A stretch of 64,000 bases of DNA, taken from Lichina pygmaea. Taxonomy: Eukaryota > Ascomycota > Lichinomycetes > Lichinales > Lichinaceae. The notes under the pieces were generated by a model, which was not told the origin of the DNA, did no database searches, and saw nothing but the letters and a program-made list of their open reading frames with translations. Every line of letters begins with the position of its first letter. Position 1 is the stretch's first letter. Below, piece after piece: positions 61,761 to 64,000 of the stretch. The position numbers and the translations under genes were made by a program. The stretch spans positions 2,046,001-2,110,000 of the forward strand of contig OY730170.1 of the NCBI GenBank assembly GCA_963422465.1, read 5' to 3'.

Positions 61761-63619
61761 ATCCCCAAATAGATATCCTGAGTGGCCAACTTGACAATAT
61801 CAAGGTGGATCCTTTCAGTTTAGTGTCCGGTAACTATTTCTATTGGCTGCATCTTATGGCAGACTAGCTCTGTCTGTCCATATGCTATCGCAAGCTGATA
61901 GGGCTGCCGCTTGTGTCTTCTTCCAGTGCTGAGGGTGTTGTAAAGTTATCTTGAGATGTACTTTCCACTGGCTCCAGAATCAACAAGTGTGTATGTCTGT
62001 ACTGGCATATTGTGTGTGTAGTGACACAGGTAATCGCAGGTGCTTTGTGTTGCTAGAGGTTATGTTGTTGAGCTTCTGATATCACCCCTTAACAAGGGAG
62101 TTCAATCTTTTCCTGATTGAAGTGTTCTTCCACTGACTGGGCAATAGGTCCAGCTATTCCCATCAGTTCTGAGGAATCTGTTCATGAATTTGTCTTGCTG
62201 ATGCTTGTCACATCCAGGCTTGAGGCAGTACTGCCAATTGTTGACATAGCAGTTGTGGTTATTGCCTTGCTGTAGGAACATGAGGTGTTTGTGCTAATCA
62301 TGTGTGTGCCCGGGGAATGTGGTGTGTTGGTGTTTGTCTGAGAGATAGATCTCACACACATCCTTCTTGCAATTAACCCAATACTTGTGGCAGGTGGTGT
62401 GGTAGGGTGAATAGCCTCCATATCTTTGTAACTGTTCGTGGTAGGTGCAGTAGCACTTTGTGCAAAACCTCCACTGTAGTTCACTGTGCTGTAGGTTTTG
62501 TGGGTCCATGCTGTAAGTATAGCTTCCTTGCAGTATTTCTTCTTTGATAGACACAGGTTTATCTTGGTCCCTATCAGAGGTGGTTAAGGGCTCCTGTCCT
62601 TTGTCCTGACCTGTCTGTTGTGGTAGGTCCTTGCCTCCTGATGTTGCCAGTTGGTGGGCTGCTTCCAATGTCTGATCGTACTTGTCCTATTGTTCGAGAG
62701 ATAGCTGCACCTCTCCTGGTGAGTCCTCTGGCTTGATAATACTCCAGTCTCTGTCAAGTGTATTAAGTTGCTGTCAGTGCACCTTGTTCTTTGAATGACA
62801 GTCTCTCGCCATATAGCCTAGCTTGCCACATGTATAGCACTTCAGTGCCTTCCCCTTCTTATTGTTCCTTCCCTTTGTGAACCTTCCCTTGTGGTGGACT
62901 GCATCCAGTTCTATAGGTGCATAGCCATATAGGTTATGTGGTGGTGTCTTGTTAGGCAGCTTGTAGTGGTTGCTCACATGCTATGTGGGGTGGCTGTATC
63001 CTCTGTCATGGTGTTTCTCTATCACTCACTTGAATAGCTTGTTGTTGATGTTGATTGCTTGTGTGATGAGCTTGTCCAGTGTATCAACCACTTGTCTGTC
63101 AAAGGTGATTTCATCCTTCATGTTTTCCTTGAGTCTACGTCAGTACATGATCATCAGGGTGTTGTCATCCCAGTCAGTCAGTACTGAGTATTGCTTGAAC
63201 TGTGTGGTGTACTCAGCGGTGGAGTGTTGTTGTTTGATGTGCTGGATCATTTGTATAGCCACTTTGTCTTTGTTAGAAAGTCTAAGGATTCTTTTGATCT
63301 TGTCCTTGAATTGTGTCTATTTTGTCATCCATTCTGACATACCATCATGGTCTCTGTTTCCTGAGAGATGTTTGTTGACATAGGGCTTGATCCATTGATA
63401 AGTATTACCTCTCATGTAAGTGGTTGCGAAGAGGGGCCACTTCTCCTTAGGCAGCTTTGTCTCTGGTTAGAATTGAAAGTAGACTTGGAGTTGTATAAGC
63501 CAGTTATCAACCTTGTTTCTTTCACTGTAGAACAGGTCTGGCTTGGTGACACTAATCTTTCCATCTGGGAATCCAGAGTTGGTTGCTCCTGAGGTACTTA
63601 TCCTTGAGGGTCTTCAAAG

Positions 63620-64000
63620 TGTTGTGGTCTGTACTGTACTATCCTATCCAAGTATAGGATAAGGGTGAGAGGTGGAAGGTGAGTTGGTTCTTGGAGGAGA
63701 GGAGTGTCAAGGAGTGTGAAGGGGTTTAGTGGAACATGGTGGTGATGACACCTGATCAGTGGCTTTGTACAAGATTATATTGAAGTAGATCTAGTTGTCT
63801 GGATCACAACATAAGTTGAAGACAATTGTTCCATAGGGGAACTATCACCAGACTATATAGTGCTCAGTCTGTCAGCTCAGTGAGCTCTGCTCACTTTGCT
63901 CACTGCTTATGCATGCTGCAGCAAGCTGGGTGAGCTTTGCTCACTCTGCTCACATATATGCGTGCTGCGGTGAGCAACCTCTGGTCAGTCTCACCAGTCA
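63620..64000 (-). repeat. G2 5' LTR, cut by window edge
   Basis: The LTR's internal end is at 63620 (TGTTGTGGTCTG on the plus strand), followed inside by the primer-site sequence CTTTGAAGACC. It shares R/U5 sequence with G1 and G3 and the GAGCTCAGTGAGCTCTGC-type U3 with G1. It runs off the window. Confidence 0.85.

Larger units (their letters stand above)
48140..64000 (-). mobile_element. G2: Ty3/gypsy chromodomain element, fossil, split by nested elements
   Basis: On the minus strand, from the right edge: 5' LTR (63620 to beyond the window), gag about 63600-62780 (knuckle CYTCGKLGYMARDC near 62800), Trp/Cys/Cys/His domain about 62700-62110, protease 62090-61093, [G3 at 52576-61087], reverse transcriptase 52570-51300, RNase H 51240-50780, integrase 50460-49100, chromodomain about 49080-48900, an antisense small frame, and a partial 3' LTR to 48140. 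SINEs 4, 5 and 6 and all of G3 (with ACTGT duplications) are inserted in it. It is heavily broken (more than ten breaks, chiefly transition-type). It must be older than G3 and the SINEs. Confidence 0.9.

Overview
The window looks like a transposon-rich chromosome segment of a filamentous ascomycete (Pezizomycotina, probably Sordariomycetes). The evidence is the short 46-125 nt spliceosomal introns, three fungal housekeeping genes, Tad-like LINEs, a tRNA-derived SINE, and chromodomain-bearing Ty3/gypsy elements whose copies differ mostly by C-to-T and G-to-A transitions (RIP-like or CpG-deamination decay). The species cannot be fixed from sequence alone.

Layout. 1-12.04 kb is nested LINE material: a Tad-like LINE running off the left edge, two chimeric elements, a second LINE family carrying a SINE, and a possible solo LTR. 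12.18-12.61 kb holds a decayed helix-turn-helix orphan gene. 13.57-19.85 kb is a host-gene island with higher GC and almost no repeats. Its three genes are all on the minus strand: glucosidase II beta subunit (ER glycoprotein quality control), Rtf2 (replication-fork/splicing RING-like factor) and class II fumarase (TCA cycle). I worked out full exon structures for all three; each sums to an intact reading frame. 20.03-27.46 kb is a copia LTR stub followed by a Ty3/gypsy fossil (G1). 27.46-48.14 kb is mostly LINEs. It includes one full-length 5.45 kb LINE-A with both ORFs open (33177-38622) and one nearly full-length decayed LINE-B (42581-48139). 48.14-64 kb is a second gypsy fossil (G2) running off the right edge. 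G2 is split by a complete younger gypsy fossil with 5-bp target duplications (G3, 52576-61087), and G3 is itself split by a 2.0 kb chimeric element.

The most interesting pattern is retrotransposon parasitism and template switching around the Tad-like LINEs. (1) A ~1.1 kb GC-rich sequence (called RepB here) is fused at an almost invariant 3' end (CAACTGTGG) to LINE-A sequence that starts at a different point in each copy. In two cases the whole RepB+LINE unit is flanked by one 12-bp target-site duplication, so it moved as a chimera. This closely resembles the MINE (WEIRD + MGL) elements known from Magnaporthe. (2) Six copies of a ~440 bp SINE have a tRNA-like head (7-bp acceptor stem, T-arm, A and B boxes) and a 3' tail matching the LINE 3' ends; all six have 11-14 bp target duplications and all lie in other transposons. 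(3) The gypsy fossils carry a Trp/Cys/Cys/His repeat domain between nucleocapsid and protease, a chromodomain, and a conserved antisense small reading frame with a Cys motif between pol and the 3' LTR.
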